Below are positions 1 to 8,105 of a stretch of 64,000 bases of DNA, piece after piece. The translations under genes were made by a program, and so were the position numbers. The DNA is taken from the NCBI RefSeq assembly GCF_020907985.1, contig NZ_JAJJPA010000029.1, positions 1-64,000 on the forward strand. The letters are read 5' to 3'. This DNA comes from Kitasatospora humi (GTDB lineage Bacteria > Actinomycetota > Actinomycetes > Streptomycetales > Streptomycetaceae). The notes beneath the pieces were generated by a model. It worked only from the letters and a program-made list of their open reading frames with translations, was not told where the DNA came from and did not search any database. Position 1 is the stretch's first letter; each line of letters opens with the position of its first letter.

Positions 1-12
1 TAGAGTGCCGTT

Positions 13-1410
13 GTGAACCTCTTGACGGCACTTCAGGACGGCCAGGACGACTCCGCCGACGCCCTGCGGATCGACGGCAGGGCGCTCAGTCGCGAGCAGC
101 TGCTCGGTGCGGCCGGAGCGGTCGCGGCCCGGGTGGGCGGCGCGAGGGCGCTGGCGGTGCTCGCCCGGCCCGGCGCGGAGACCGTGGCGGCGGTGGTCGG
201 CGGGCTGCTGGCGGGGGTGCCGGTGGTGCCCGTCCCGCCGGACGCCGGGCCGGTGGAGCGGGCGCACATCCTGCGTGACTCCGGCGCCGAGCTGTTCGCC
301 GGTGCCGACGAGTCGGCGCCGGGGACCGAGGCGCTGCCGGTGGACCTCGGTGAACGGCACGAGTTCGGCGGCCCCGAGCCCGAGCCGGAGCGCCCCGCGT
401 TCGTGCTCTACACCTCCGGGACCACCGGCCCGCCGAAGGGCGCCCTGCTCTCCAGGGCGGCGGTCGCGGCCGACCTGGACGCCCTGGCCGAGGCCTGGGC
501 CTGGACCCCGGACGACACCCTGGTGCACGGTCTGCCGCTGTTCCACGTGCACGGCCTGGTGCTCGGCGTGCTGGGCGCGCTGCGGATCGGCAGCCGCCTG
601 GTGCACACCGGCCGCCCGACGCCGACGGCCTACGCCGAGGCGGCCGGCAGCCTCTACTTCGGGGTGCCGACGGTCTGGTCCAGGATCGCCGCTGACGAGG
701 CGTCGGCCCGGGCGCTGGCCGGTGCCCGACTGCTGGTCTCGGGCAGTGCGCCGCTGCCGGTGCCGGTCTTCACCCGGTTGACCGAGCTGACCGGGCTGCG
801 GCCGATCGAGCGCTACGGCATGACCGAGACCCTGATCACCGTCTCCACCCGCTCGGACGGCGAACGCCGGCCGGGCAGCGTCGGCCTGCCGCTGCCCGGC
901 GTGGCCACCCGCCTGGTCGGCGAGGACGGCGCACCGCTGCCGGCCGACGGGGAGAGCGTCGGCGAGCTGCAGGTCAGCGGACCGACGCTGTTCGACGGCT
1001 ACCTCAACCGGCCGGCGGCCGACGCCGAGGTGCGCACCGCCGACGGCTGGTTCCGCACCGGGGACGTCGCCGTCATCGGCCCGGACGGGTTCCACCGGAT
1101 CGTCGGCCGCGCCTCGGTGGACCTGATCAAGAGCGGCGGGTTCAAGATCGGCGCGGGCGAGGTGGAGGCGGCGCTGCGGGACCACCCGGGGGTCGCCGAC
1201 GCCGCCGTGGTCGGGGCACCCGACCCGGACCTGGGCCAGGCGGTGGTCGCCTTCGTCATCCCCGCCGGGCCGGTGACGGGCGATCAGCTCACCGCCTTCG
1301 TCGCCGAGCGGCTCTCGGCGCACAAGCGGCCGCGCCGGGTGGTGCTGGTGGACGAGCTGCCGCGCAACGCCATGGGCAAGGTGCTCAAGAAGCGACTGCT
1401 GGAGGGTTAG
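13..1410 (+). CDS. matB: MatB-type malonyl-CoA (acyl-CoA) synthetase
   Basis: This 465-aa protein belongs to the ANL (AMP-forming acyl-CoA synthetase) superfamily. It would adenylate a carboxylate, most likely malonate or methylmalonate, and load it onto CoA in the cytosol, supplying extender units. Visible motifs are the P-loop TSGTTGPPKG (residues 134-143), PLFHVHGLVLG, GVPTVWSRI, RYGMTET near 271, and the hinge and C-terminal domain ending PRNAMGKVLKK with the catalytic Lys at 456. The FHVHGL and GVPT segments closely resemble Streptomyces coelicolor MatB as I remember it, and the length matches. The start is GTG. It lies at the window edge, so upstream partners are unseen. Substrate choice is inferred from resemblance. 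Confidence 0.85.
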   Translation: MNLLTALQDGQDDSADALRIDGRALSREQLLGAAGAVAARVGGARALAVLARPGAETVAAVVGGLLAGVPVVPVPPDAGPVERAHILRDSGAELFAGADESAPGTEALPVDLGERHEFGGPEPEPERPAFVLYTSGTTGPPKGALLSRAAVAADLDALAEAWAWTPDDTLVHGLPLFHVHGLVLGVLGALRIGSRLVHTGRPTPTAYAEAAGSLYFGVPTVWSRIAADEASARALAGARLLVSGSAPLPVPVFTRLTELTGLRPIERYGMTETLITVSTRSDGERRPGSVGLPLPGVATRLVGEDGAPLPADGESVGELQVSGPTLFDGYLNRPAADAEVRTADGWFRTGDVAVIGPDGFHRIVGRASVDLIKSGGFKIGAGEVEAALRDHPGVADAAVVGAPDPDLGQAVVAFVIPAGPVTGDQLTAFVAERLSAHKRPRRVVLVDELPRNAMGKVLKKRLLEG

Positions 1411-1789
1411 CACTGCAACGGTGCTCACCGTGACGAGGCTTCAGCTCCTGGGCTGTGGCCTCGTGGTGTCGGGGTGGCGTGCCGCCGGTTTCGGTCCGTA
1501 GTCCCCGAGCACGGCCGCGTGGCGGAAGGAGGGGCCGTCGTGCGGCGCGCCGGAGCACGAGTCGCCACGGACGGACTGGGTGATGGGTTGTCAGATAGGG
1601 TGCTCGCTCAGATGCGGCACGCCGGGGTGTGCGCCCGCGTGCGAGGCGGCGGAGGGCGTACGTGTGCCACTCCGGTGTGACCGAGCATCGAATCGTCAGG
1701 TATGAGAAGTCGGGCGGTGGGGGTACCACCCGAACGGGTGCCGGGCTGCCCAGCAGGGGGACCGGGCTGGGCCGAGAGCAGGGGATGTC
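1411..1789. other. Intergenic region without a convincing gene
   Basis: The 379 bases between the matB-like gene and the P-loop/NUDIX gene show no ORF with believable codon use or ribosome binding site. A TAGGGT hexamer near 1597 and other TANNNT boxes could serve as -10 elements. I see no strong hairpin. Confidence 0.4.
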
Positions 1790-2857
1790 GTGATCGTCTG
1801 GGTCAACGGGACGTTCGGTGCGGGCAAGACCAGTGCTTGCCGGGAGCTGGTGGAACTGCTGCCCGGCGGCACGCTCTTCGATCCCGAGGAGGTCGGCTAC
1901 GCGCTGCGCCAGTGGCTGCCGGCCCAGCGGCTGGCCGAGGTCACCGACTTCCAGGACCTGCCGGCCTGGCGCCGCCTGGTGCCCGAGGTGGCCGCGGCCA
2001 TGCTGGACGAGGTCCCGGGCACCCTGGTGGTGCCGATGACCCTGTTGCGCGAGGCCTACCGTGACGAGATCTTCGGTGCCCTGGCGGCCCGGGGGATCAG
2101 CGTGCACCACTTCGTGCTGCATGCTGAGGAAACGATCCTGCGCAGCCGGATCACGGCCTGCGAGGAGTACCGGGACAACCCGGAGGCCAGCGCCCGCACC
2201 CGCCGCTGGCGCCTGGACCACCTGTCCGACTACCGCACGGCCCAGCACTGGATGCACCGCGACGCCCACGTCGTGGACACCGCCGAGCTGACGCCGCGCC
2301 AGGTCGCCGAGACACTGGCCGCGGTGGTCAAGGACGGCACCGCCCGCTGCCCGATCGTGCGCAGCTCCACGGCCCGCGGCGACACGGTGGCCGCCGCGGT
2401 GCTGCTCTTCGACGAGCAGGACCGGGTGCTGTTGGTCGACCCGGTGTACAAGCCCGCTTGGGAGTTCCCCGGCGGCGTGGTGGAGCTCGGCGAGGCACCC
2501 ACCGACGCCGGCGTGCGCGAGGTTGCCGAGGAACTCGGCCTGGAGCTGGAGCCCGCAGCCCTGCGGCTGCTCGCGGTGGACTGGGAGCCGGCCACCGAGG
2601 GGCGGCGCGGCGGTCTGCGACTGGTCTACGACGGGGGTCGGCTGACGCCCGGTCGGCGGGCCGCGCTCCGGCTGCCGCCCGACGAGCTGCGGGCCTGGCG
2701 GCTGGTCAGCGCGGAGGAGGCGGCCGAGCTGCTGCCGCCGAACCGGCACCGCCGGCTGCTGGCGGCCCTGGCCGCGCGCAACGGGGACGCGCCGCAGTAC
2801 CTGGAAGCCGGGCGGCCGGCCGCGCTCGGCCTGCCCGCCGGGACGGCGGCGGGCTGA
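1790..2857 (+). CDS. P-loop kinase-like / NUDIX hydrolase fusion protein
   Basis: The 355-aa protein joins two catalytic folds. The N-terminal part has a Walker A motif GTFGAGKTS at residues 7-15 and resembles small AAA/adenylate-kinase-like ATP-binding proteins. The C-terminal part, from about residue 195, is a NUDIX domain whose box starts near residue 228 (GGVVELGEAPTDAG, then REVAEELG), with the REVAEE core intact. It may phosphorylate one small molecule and hydrolyse a nucleoside-diphosphate-linked one, but the substrates cannot be read from sequence. The GTG start has a purine-rich AGCAGGGGA ribosome binding site just upstream. Its stop codon lies inside a tandem repeat (2845-2916). Confidence 0.75.
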   Translation: MIVWVNGTFGAGKTSACRELVELLPGGTLFDPEEVGYALRQWLPAQRLAEVTDFQDLPAWRRLVPEVAAAMLDEVPGTLVVPMTLLREAYRDEIFGALAARGISVHHFVLHAEETILRSRITACEEYRDNPEASARTRRWRLDHLSDYRTAQHWMHRDAHVVDTAELTPRQVAETLAAVVKDGTARCPIVRSSTARGDTVAAAVLLFDEQDRVLLVDPVYKPAWEFPGGVVELGEAPTDAGVREVAEELGLELEPAALRLLAVDWEPATEGRRGGLRLVYDGGRLTPGRRAALRLPPDELRAWRLVSAEEAAELLPPNRHRRLLAALAARNGDAPQYLEAGRPAALGLPAGTAAG

Positions 2858-2916
2858 GGGGAGGGCGCGGGGCCGAGGCGCGGGCGGCGGGCTGAGGGGA
2901 GGGCGCGGGGCCGAGG
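2845..2916. repeat. Tandem repeat, 34-bp unit at 38-bp period, covering a stop codon
   Basis: Two identical 34-bp copies lie at 2845-2878 and 2883-2916 (both beginning GGCGGCGGGCTGAGGGGAG). The first contains the last codons and TGA of the P-loop/NUDIX gene. A decayed third copy follows. This looks like duplication of a gene end. Confidence 0.8.
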
Positions 2917-2999
2917 ACGCGGGGGTCTGAGGCGAGGGTGCGGGGCGGCGGCGAGATCCGCTCTGTTCGGCGGCCAGGCGTCTGACGGCGGCGTGCGGG

Positions 3000-3108
3000 G
3001 TGCGTCCGGCGGCGTGGGGCAAGGTCCGTGCGGGGGTGCGTCCGGCAGCATGAGGCGTAGGTCCGTGTGGGGTGCGTCCGGCGAATACGTGAGGCGGGTG
3101 CGTCCGGC
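3000..3108. repeat. 36-bp-period direct repeats carrying GTGCGTCCGGC
   Basis: The 11-mer GTGCGTCCGGC occurs at 3000, 3036, 3072 and 3098 (spacings 36, 36 and 26), directly upstream of the DUF4184 gene. The bases between copies are also partly conserved. It could be a low-complexity duplication or a multi-site operator. Confidence 0.7.
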
Positions 3109-3124
3109 GGTGCGGTGGGCCACC

Positions 3125-3922
3125 ATGGGGAAGGTGCCGTTCACCTTCAGCCATCCGGCGGCCGTGCTGCCCCTGCTGCGCGGGCTGCGGGGGCGCGGAC
3201 CGCTGATCGCCTCCGGCCTGGTCGCCGGATCGATGGCGCCGGACGTGCCGTTCTTCGCCGCCTCCTGCCACCCCGGGCTGTTCCGGCACGGCGCCGTGAC
3301 CCACCGCTGGTGGGCCGTCCCCACGGTGGACGTCGCGCTGGCCGGTGCCATGGTGCTCGGCTGGCGGACCGCACTGCGCCGCCCGCTGCTCGGCGCCCTG
3401 CCGCCGCCCTGGGCGGCCGCCGCCACGGCCGCCACCGCTGATCGCGGTGAGCCGCTGCGGCCCTGGGCGTTCGCCCTCTCGGCAGCCGTCGGCGCCGCCA
3501 GCCACGTCGGCTGGGACGCCTTCACCCACCCCGGGCGGGCCGGCGTGCGCCTGCTGCCCGCGCTGACCCGACCGGTGGCGGGCGTGCCGCTCTGCACGAT
3601 CGCCCAGTACGCCGGTTCCGCCGCCGCCCTGGCCTGCCTCGGCCGCCACCTGGCCCGCGAACTGCGTGCCGTGCCGCCCGCCGAGCAGCTGCCGCCCCCC
3701 GCCGGCGGCCGGCGGCGCCGCGCCCTGCTCGGCGCGTTCACCGCGCTGGGCGCCGGACACCGGGTGCTGACCGGGCGGCGGCACGACGGTCGGAGGGGCC
3801 TCGACGACCTGGTGTCGGACCTCTGCTTCGGCGGCGGCGCCGGGGCGGTGGCCGGCGCCGTGGTGCTGGGCGCGGTCGACCGGGTGGGGCGCGGCCGGTA
3901 CGTGCCGCGGGCGTTCGGCTAG
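3125..3922 (+). CDS. DUF4184 family membrane protein
   Basis: The 265-aa protein starts with the pattern typical of DUF4184 (PFTFSHPAAVLPLLRG at residues 5-20). It continues with a polar VAGSMAPDVPFF segment, HRWW, SHVGWDAFTHPG, and several hydrophobic stretches, as in these integral membrane proteins. The conserved His/Asp residues (SHP, APD, HRW, HxxWDxFTH) resemble the metal-dependent hydrolase-like membrane family YdjM/DUF4184, so a lipid or cell-wall substrate is possible but unproven. ATG 3125 is chosen because family members begin almost exactly there; a longer in-frame extension to 2993 runs through the 36-bp repeats. The gene converges on the M20 peptidase. Confidence 0.75.
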   Translation: MGKVPFTFSHPAAVLPLLRGLRGRGPLIASGLVAGSMAPDVPFFAASCHPGLFRHGAVTHRWWAVPTVDVALAGAMVLGWRTALRRPLLGALPPPWAAAATAATADRGEPLRPWAFALSAAVGAASHVGWDAFTHPGRAGVRLLPALTRPVAGVPLCTIAQYAGSAAALACLGRHLARELRAVPPAEQLPPPAGGRRRRALLGAFTALGAGHRVLTGRRHDGRRGLDDLVSDLCFGGGAGAVAGAVVLGAVDRVGRGRYVPRAFG

Positions 3923-3945
3923 CCGCGTCCCACCCGGGACCGGCC

Positions 3946-5310
3946 CTACTTGCCCCAGACCTTCGGGTAGTCGCGCAGGAAGAGCGCCTCGACCAGGGTC
4001 ATCTGCTCCAACTCGGCCGGGTCCAGGCTCTCGTTGAGCGCGTGGATCTGGGTGGTCGGCTCCTCCACGCCGATCAGCACGATCTCCGCGTCGGGGTAGA
4101 GGTCGGCCAGGGTGCTGCACAGCGGGATCGAGCCGCCCATGCCGGCCAGCGCCAGTTCCGTGCCGTAGGACTCGCGCGCCGCGCCCTTCAGTGCCTCGTA
4201 GGCGGGCCCGGAGGTGCGGGCGCTGAACGCGGAGCCGATCGAGCCGGCGGTGACGGTCAGCTGGACCTGCCAGGGGGCGGCCGACTCCAGGTGGGCGATC
4301 AGCGCGTCCTGCGCCGCCTTCACGTCCATGCCCGGCGGCACCCGCAGGCTGATCTTGGCCCGGACACCGGCCTGCACCGAGCTGGTGGAGCCGACCACCG
4401 GCGGCACGTCGATGCCGAGCACGGTGACCGCCGGGCGGGCCCAGAGTCGGTCGCCGATCTCGCCGGTGCCGATCAGTTCGACGCCGTCCAGCACGTTGGC
4501 GTCGGCCCGGAAGCGGTCCTCCGGGTAGCTGACGCCCGACCAGGTCTGGTCGCAGGGCAGACCCTTGATCGCGGTGCCGCCGTGCTCGTCGTAGAGCGAG
4601 TCGAGCATCCGGACCAGCGCGGCCAGCGGGTCCGGCGCGGCGCCGCCGAACTGCCCGGAGTGCAGGTTGCCGGCCAGCGCGCGGACCTCCACCGTGACGT
4701 CGCAGACACCGCGCAGCGAGGCGGTGGCGGTGGGCTGCCCGGCCGCGAAGTTGCCCACGTCGCCGATGATGATCGCATCGGCGGTCAGCAGCTCCGGGTG
4801 GGCCAGCGCGTACTCCTCCATCCCGCCGGTGCCCTGCTCCTCGGAGCCCTCCACGATCACCTTCAGGTTGACCGGCAGCGACCCGCCGGTCTGGCGCAGC
4901 GCCCGAATGGCCGTCAGGTGCATCAGGATGTTGCCCTTGCAGTCGGCCGCGCCGCGCCCGTACCAGCGGCCGTCACGCTCGGTCAGCTCGAACGGCGGAC
5001 TGGCCCAGCCGGCGGCGTCCAGCTCCGGCTGCACGTCGTAGTGGGAGTAGAGCAGCACCGTCGGAGCGCCCGGGGAGGCGAGCAGCTCGCCGTAGACGGA
5101 CGCGGTGCCGTCCGGGGTGTCCAGCAGCCGAACGTTCGTCAGGCCCTCGGCCCGCAGCGCGTCGGCCACCCACTCGGCGGCAGCCCGGCACTCCGCCTCC
5201 AGCCCGAGCTCGGGGTCGGCGATCGACGGGAAGGCGACCAGCTCGGCCAGCTCCTGGCGGGCTCTGGGCATCAGGGCACGGACGGCTGCGGCGAGATCGG
5301 GCTCGGTCAT
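3946..5310 (-). CDS. M20 family metallopeptidase (dipeptidase)
   Basis: A 454-aa cytosolic di-zinc peptidase of the M20 (CNDP/ArgE/DapE-like) family, expected to hydrolyse dipeptides or small N-acyl amino acids. Metal and catalytic motifs are in the family order: H90-x-D92 in YSHYDVQP, the bridging Asp123 in AADCKG, and the catalytic Glu pair 157-158 in EGSEEQG. A dimerisation or lid domain follows at about residues 190-310. The start is ATG 5310, with GGAG six bases upstream; a TTG just before it is unlikely. The gene is divergent from the flavoprotein at 5424, and a TATGCT box on its strand at 5350-5355 could be its -10. Confidence 0.9.
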   Translation of the reverse strand: MTEPDLAAAVRALMPRARQELAELVAFPSIADPELGLEAECRAAAEWVADALRAEGLTNVRLLDTPDGTASVYGELLASPGAPTVLLYSHYDVQPELDAAGWASPPFELTERDGRWYGRGAADCKGNILMHLTAIRALRQTGGSLPVNLKVIVEGSEEQGTGGMEEYALAHPELLTADAIIIGDVGNFAAGQPTATASLRGVCDVTVEVRALAGNLHSGQFGGAAPDPLAALVRMLDSLYDEHGGTAIKGLPCDQTWSGVSYPEDRFRADANVLDGVELIGTGEIGDRLWARPAVTVLGIDVPPVVGSTSSVQAGVRAKISLRVPPGMDVKAAQDALIAHLESAAPWQVQLTVTAGSIGSAFSARTSGPAYEALKGAARESYGTELALAGMGGSIPLCSTLADLYPDAEIVLIGVEEPTTQIHALNESLDPAELEQMTLVEALFLRDYPKVWGK

Positions 5311-5409
5311 CAAGGTCTCCGGAAGGGATGGGGGTCCACCTGCCCGTCGAGCATAGGTGGCCGCACCCGGGCGCGCGGGCGGTGGTGGGTGAACTGACGT
5401 GTCGGCGCA

Positions 5410-5415
5410 TAGGAT
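5410..5415 (+). promoter_or_regulatory. -10 box of a probable leaderless promoter
   Basis: TAGGAT lies eight bases before GTG 5424, so transcription would begin at or next to the start codon of the flavoprotein gene. This spacing recurs at many genes in the window. Confidence 0.5.
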
Positions 5416-5423
5416 GACTCGAC

Positions 5424-6695
5424 GTGAGAGATTCCGGTTACCCGCCCGAGCCAGAGCAGAGCACGCCCGTCGATCAGACCGGCGACGACCGGAGCGCGGC
5501 CGGCGACACCGGGCCCGATCCGCTGGACGGCGTCTGGGACGTGGTGGTGGTCGGGTCGGGGCCGGCCGGCTCCTCGGCGGCGTACGCGGCCGCCGGCCAG
5601 GGCCGCCGCGTGCTGCTGCTCGACAAGGCCGAGCACCCGCGGTACAAGACCTGCGGCGGTGGGATCATCGGACCGTCCCGGGACAGCCTGCCCGACGACT
5701 TCAAGATCCCGTTCCAGGACCGGGTGAACGCCGTCACCTTCGCGCTGAACGGCCGCTACCACCGCACCCGGCGCTCCCGGCGGATGCTCTTCGGGCTGGT
5801 CAACCGCACCGAGTTCGACCAGCGGCTGGCCGAGGCGGCCGAGCAGGCGGGCGCGGTGCTGGTCACCGGGGTGACGGTGACCGGCGTCGAGCAGGGCGGC
5901 CCGGACCGGCGCACCGTCGCCGTGACGCTCGCCGACGGCCGCTCGGTGCGGGCCCGCGCGGTGGTCGGCGCGGACGGCAGCGCCAGCCGGATCGGACGGC
6001 ACGTCGGCGTGACCTTCGACCAGATCGACCTGGGCCTGGAGGCCGAGATCCCGGTGCCCGAGCGGGTGGCCCGCGCCTGGGAGGGCCGGATCCACCTGGA
6101 CTGGGGGCCGCTGCCCGGCTCGTACGGCTGGGTCTTCCCCAAGACCGACTCCGGCACGCTGACCGTCGGCGTCATCTCGGCGCGCGGCGACGGCGAGCTG
6201 ACCAAGCGCTACCTGGCCGACTACATCCGCCGACTGGGCCTGGCCGAGTTCCGGCCCGCCGTGGAGTCCGGGCACCTGACCCGCTGCCGGGCCGAGGACT
6301 CGCCGCTCTCCCGCGGCCGGGTGCTGGTCGCCGGGGACGCGGCCGGACTGCTGGAGCCGTGGACCAGGGAGGGCATCTCCTACGCGCTGCGCTCCGGGCG
6401 GTTGGCCGGGGAGTGGGCGGTGCAGGTGGCCGAGGCGGGCACGCCGCAGGAGGTGCGCCGGCAGGCGCTCAACTACGCGTTCGCGGTGAAGGCCGGGCTG
6501 GGCGTGGAGATGCGGGCCGGCAAGGTGATGCTGGCCGCCTTCGAGCGCCGGCCCCACCTGTTCCACCTGGCGATCTGCCTCATCGGTCCGGCCTGGCGGG
6601 CGTTCGCCCAGACCACCCAGGGCCACACCACCTTCGCCCAGATCCTGCGCCAGTACCGGGCCGCGCGGCGGCTGTCGGCATGGGCGGCGCGTTGA
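5424..6695 (+). CDS. Geranylgeranyl reductase family FAD-dependent oxidoreductase
   Basis: The 423-aa flavoprotein has an N-terminal Rossmann FAD-binding motif (GSGPAG, residues 44-49), followed by the RYKTCGGGI element typical of the geranylgeranyl-reductase/menaquinone-reductase group and the second FAD motif GRVLVAGDAAGLLEPWTREGI near 300. Members saturate isoprenoid chains of chlorophyll, archaeal lipids or menaquinone. In actinomycetes the usual proposal is partial reduction of the menaquinone side chain (MenJ-like). An Asp/Glu-rich tail of about 35 residues precedes the flavin domain. The GTG start has a leaderless -10 box. No menaquinone gene is adjacent, so the substrate is inferred from the family. 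Confidence 0.8.
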   Translation: MRDSGYPPEPEQSTPVDQTGDDRSAAGDTGPDPLDGVWDVVVVGSGPAGSSAAYAAAGQGRRVLLLDKAEHPRYKTCGGGIIGPSRDSLPDDFKIPFQDRVNAVTFALNGRYHRTRRSRRMLFGLVNRTEFDQRLAEAAEQAGAVLVTGVTVTGVEQGGPDRRTVAVTLADGRSVRARAVVGADGSASRIGRHVGVTFDQIDLGLEAEIPVPERVARAWEGRIHLDWGPLPGSYGWVFPKTDSGTLTVGVISARGDGELTKRYLADYIRRLGLAEFRPAVESGHLTRCRAEDSPLSRGRVLVAGDAAGLLEPWTREGISYALRSGRLAGEWAVQVAEAGTPQEVRRQALNYAFAVKAGLGVEMRAGKVMLAAFERRPHLFHLAICLIGPAWRAFAQTTQGHTTFAQILRQYRAARRLSAWAAR

Positions 6696-6710
6696 CCGGT
6701 CCCGGACACC

Positions 6711-6736
6711 GTGCGTACTCCCCGGGGAGTACGCAC
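6711..6736. promoter_or_regulatory. Perfect 26-bp palindrome upstream of a two-component operon
   Basis: Two 13-bp arms, GTGCGTACTCCCC and its exact reverse complement, meet without a spacer. The site lies between the flavoprotein stop and the histidine kinase start. A dyad this symmetric in front of a two-component pair is a plausible dimeric operator, possibly for the response regulator at 8106. A degenerate copy occurs at 18873-18894. Confidence 0.6.
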
Positions 6737-6855
6737 GGCCACCCCGGCGGGCTGATGCCGCGCCGGGGTGATCTCGCCTAGCCTGCGGACATGAGCACCC
6801 CGGCAGGAGCGAGCACCCCGGTCGGCCGCGACCCGAGCGACCAGGACCGGGCCGG

Positions 6856-8088
6856 ATGAGCGGCGAGCAGCCCCGGCACGGCCGCGTCCCATGGTGGCCG
6901 CCGTGGCTCCGGGCGGCCCCGCCGGTGGCCTCCTCGGTGGTCATCGCCCTGATCCAGGTGGTGGGCAGCGGGGCCGCCGCGCGCCACCAGGTGCCGCCGC
7001 GCCACGCGCTGGACGCCGTCGGGTACCTGCTGCTGCTGGCCGGGCCCGCGCTGCTGGTGCTGCGCCGGAGCCGGCCGGTGGCCGCGGTGGTCGGCACCGC
7101 GGTGGTGCTGCTGGTCTACCTGGCGGCCGGGTATCCGTACGGCCCCGTCTTCCTGAGCTTCGCGGTGGCCTACTGCGTCGCGGTCCGGCTCGGCCACCGG
7201 CGGGCGGCCTGGGCGGCCTTGGGCGGTGTCTACCTCGGGCACCTGCTGCTGACCTTCGCCGTGCCGGCGGGCCGGCTGCGCGGCAGCGGGCACGGCGGCT
7301 GGTGGCAGGAGCTCGGCGTCACCGCGATGGCGCTGCTGCTCGCGGCCGTGGCCGAGCTGCTGCGGTTCCGGTACGAGCGGATCGCGGCCCACCGGGCCGC
7401 CGAGGAGGCCGCCGCGCGGCGCCGGGCCGACGAGGAGCGGCTGCGGATGGCCCGGGAACTGCACGACATCCTGGCGCACAGCATCTCGCTGATCCACGTG
7501 CAGGCAGGGGTGGCACTGGAGCTGATCGACGAGCGGCCGGAGCAGGCCCGCTCGGCGCTGGTCACCATCAAGGCGGCCAGCAAGGAGGCGCTGGGCGAGG
7601 TGCGCCAGGTGCTCGGCGAGCTGCGCGGGCCCGGCACCGCCGCACCCCGCCGGCCGGCACCGGGGCTGGACCGGCTGCCGGAGCTGGTCGAGCAGGCGGC
7701 GCACGCGGGACTGACCGTCACGGTGACCACCAGCGGCACGGCGCGGGCGCTGCCGGCCGGGGCGGGACTGGCGGCGTTCCGGATCGTCCAGGAGGCGCTG
7801 ACCAATGTGATCCGGCACTCGGCCGCCCGCCGGGCCGAGGTGCTGCTCGACTGGACGCAGCCCGCGGGGCTGACCGTGCGGGTCGACGATCCGGGCCCGG
7901 CCGCGAAGCCCGAGCCGGCCGAACCGCCGGGCGGCGGCAACGGACTGGCCGGGATGCGGGAGCGGGCCGAGGCACTGGGCGGCACCCTGGCGGCGGGGCC
8001 GCACCGGGGCGGCTTCCGGGTGCTGGCCCGGCTGCCGACCGGGCCGGGCACCCGGGGGCCGGGGCACCGGATGACGGCTGACGGCTGA
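6856..8088 (+). CDS. NarL-type sensor histidine kinase
   Basis: This 410-aa membrane kinase has about four to five hydrophobic segments in its first 165 residues and little extracytoplasmic sequence, as in DesK-like intramembrane sensors. A HisKA_3 dimerisation domain follows, with phospho-accepting His203 in MARELHDILAHS. The HATPase domain shows the N box (FRIVQEALTNVIRHS) and G box (GNGLAGMRERAEALGG). It would autophosphorylate and pass phosphate to the response regulator encoded 17 bases downstream. A 26-bp palindrome lies 120 bases upstream of the start. The signal is unknown; the intramembrane layout suggests envelope stress. Confidence 0.9.
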   Translation: MSGEQPRHGRVPWWPPWLRAAPPVASSVVIALIQVVGSGAAARHQVPPRHALDAVGYLLLLAGPALLVLRRSRPVAAVVGTAVVLLVYLAAGYPYGPVFLSFAVAYCVAVRLGHRRAAWAALGGVYLGHLLLTFAVPAGRLRGSGHGGWWQELGVTAMALLLAAVAELLRFRYERIAAHRAAEEAAARRRADEERLRMARELHDILAHSISLIHVQAGVALELIDERPEQARSALVTIKAASKEALGEVRQVLGELRGPGTAAPRRPAPGLDRLPELVEQAAHAGLTVTVTTSGTARALPAGAGLAAFRIVQEALTNVIRHSAARRAEVLLDWTQPAGLTVRVDDPGPAAKPEPAEPPGGGNGLAGMRERAEALGGTLAAGPHRGGFRVLARLPTGPGTRGPGHRMTADG

Positions 8089-8105
8089 CGGAACGGGGCT
8101 GACCG

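Noticed and set aside
1474..1680. Small 68-codon frame between matB and the P-loop/NUDIX gene
   Set aside because: No ribosome binding site and codon use unlike neighbouring genes.
1385..4120. Long minus-strand open frame spanning several genes
   Set aside because: It is antisense to clear plus-strand genes, with Arg/Pro/Gly-rich composition and no family motifs; an artefact of high GC.
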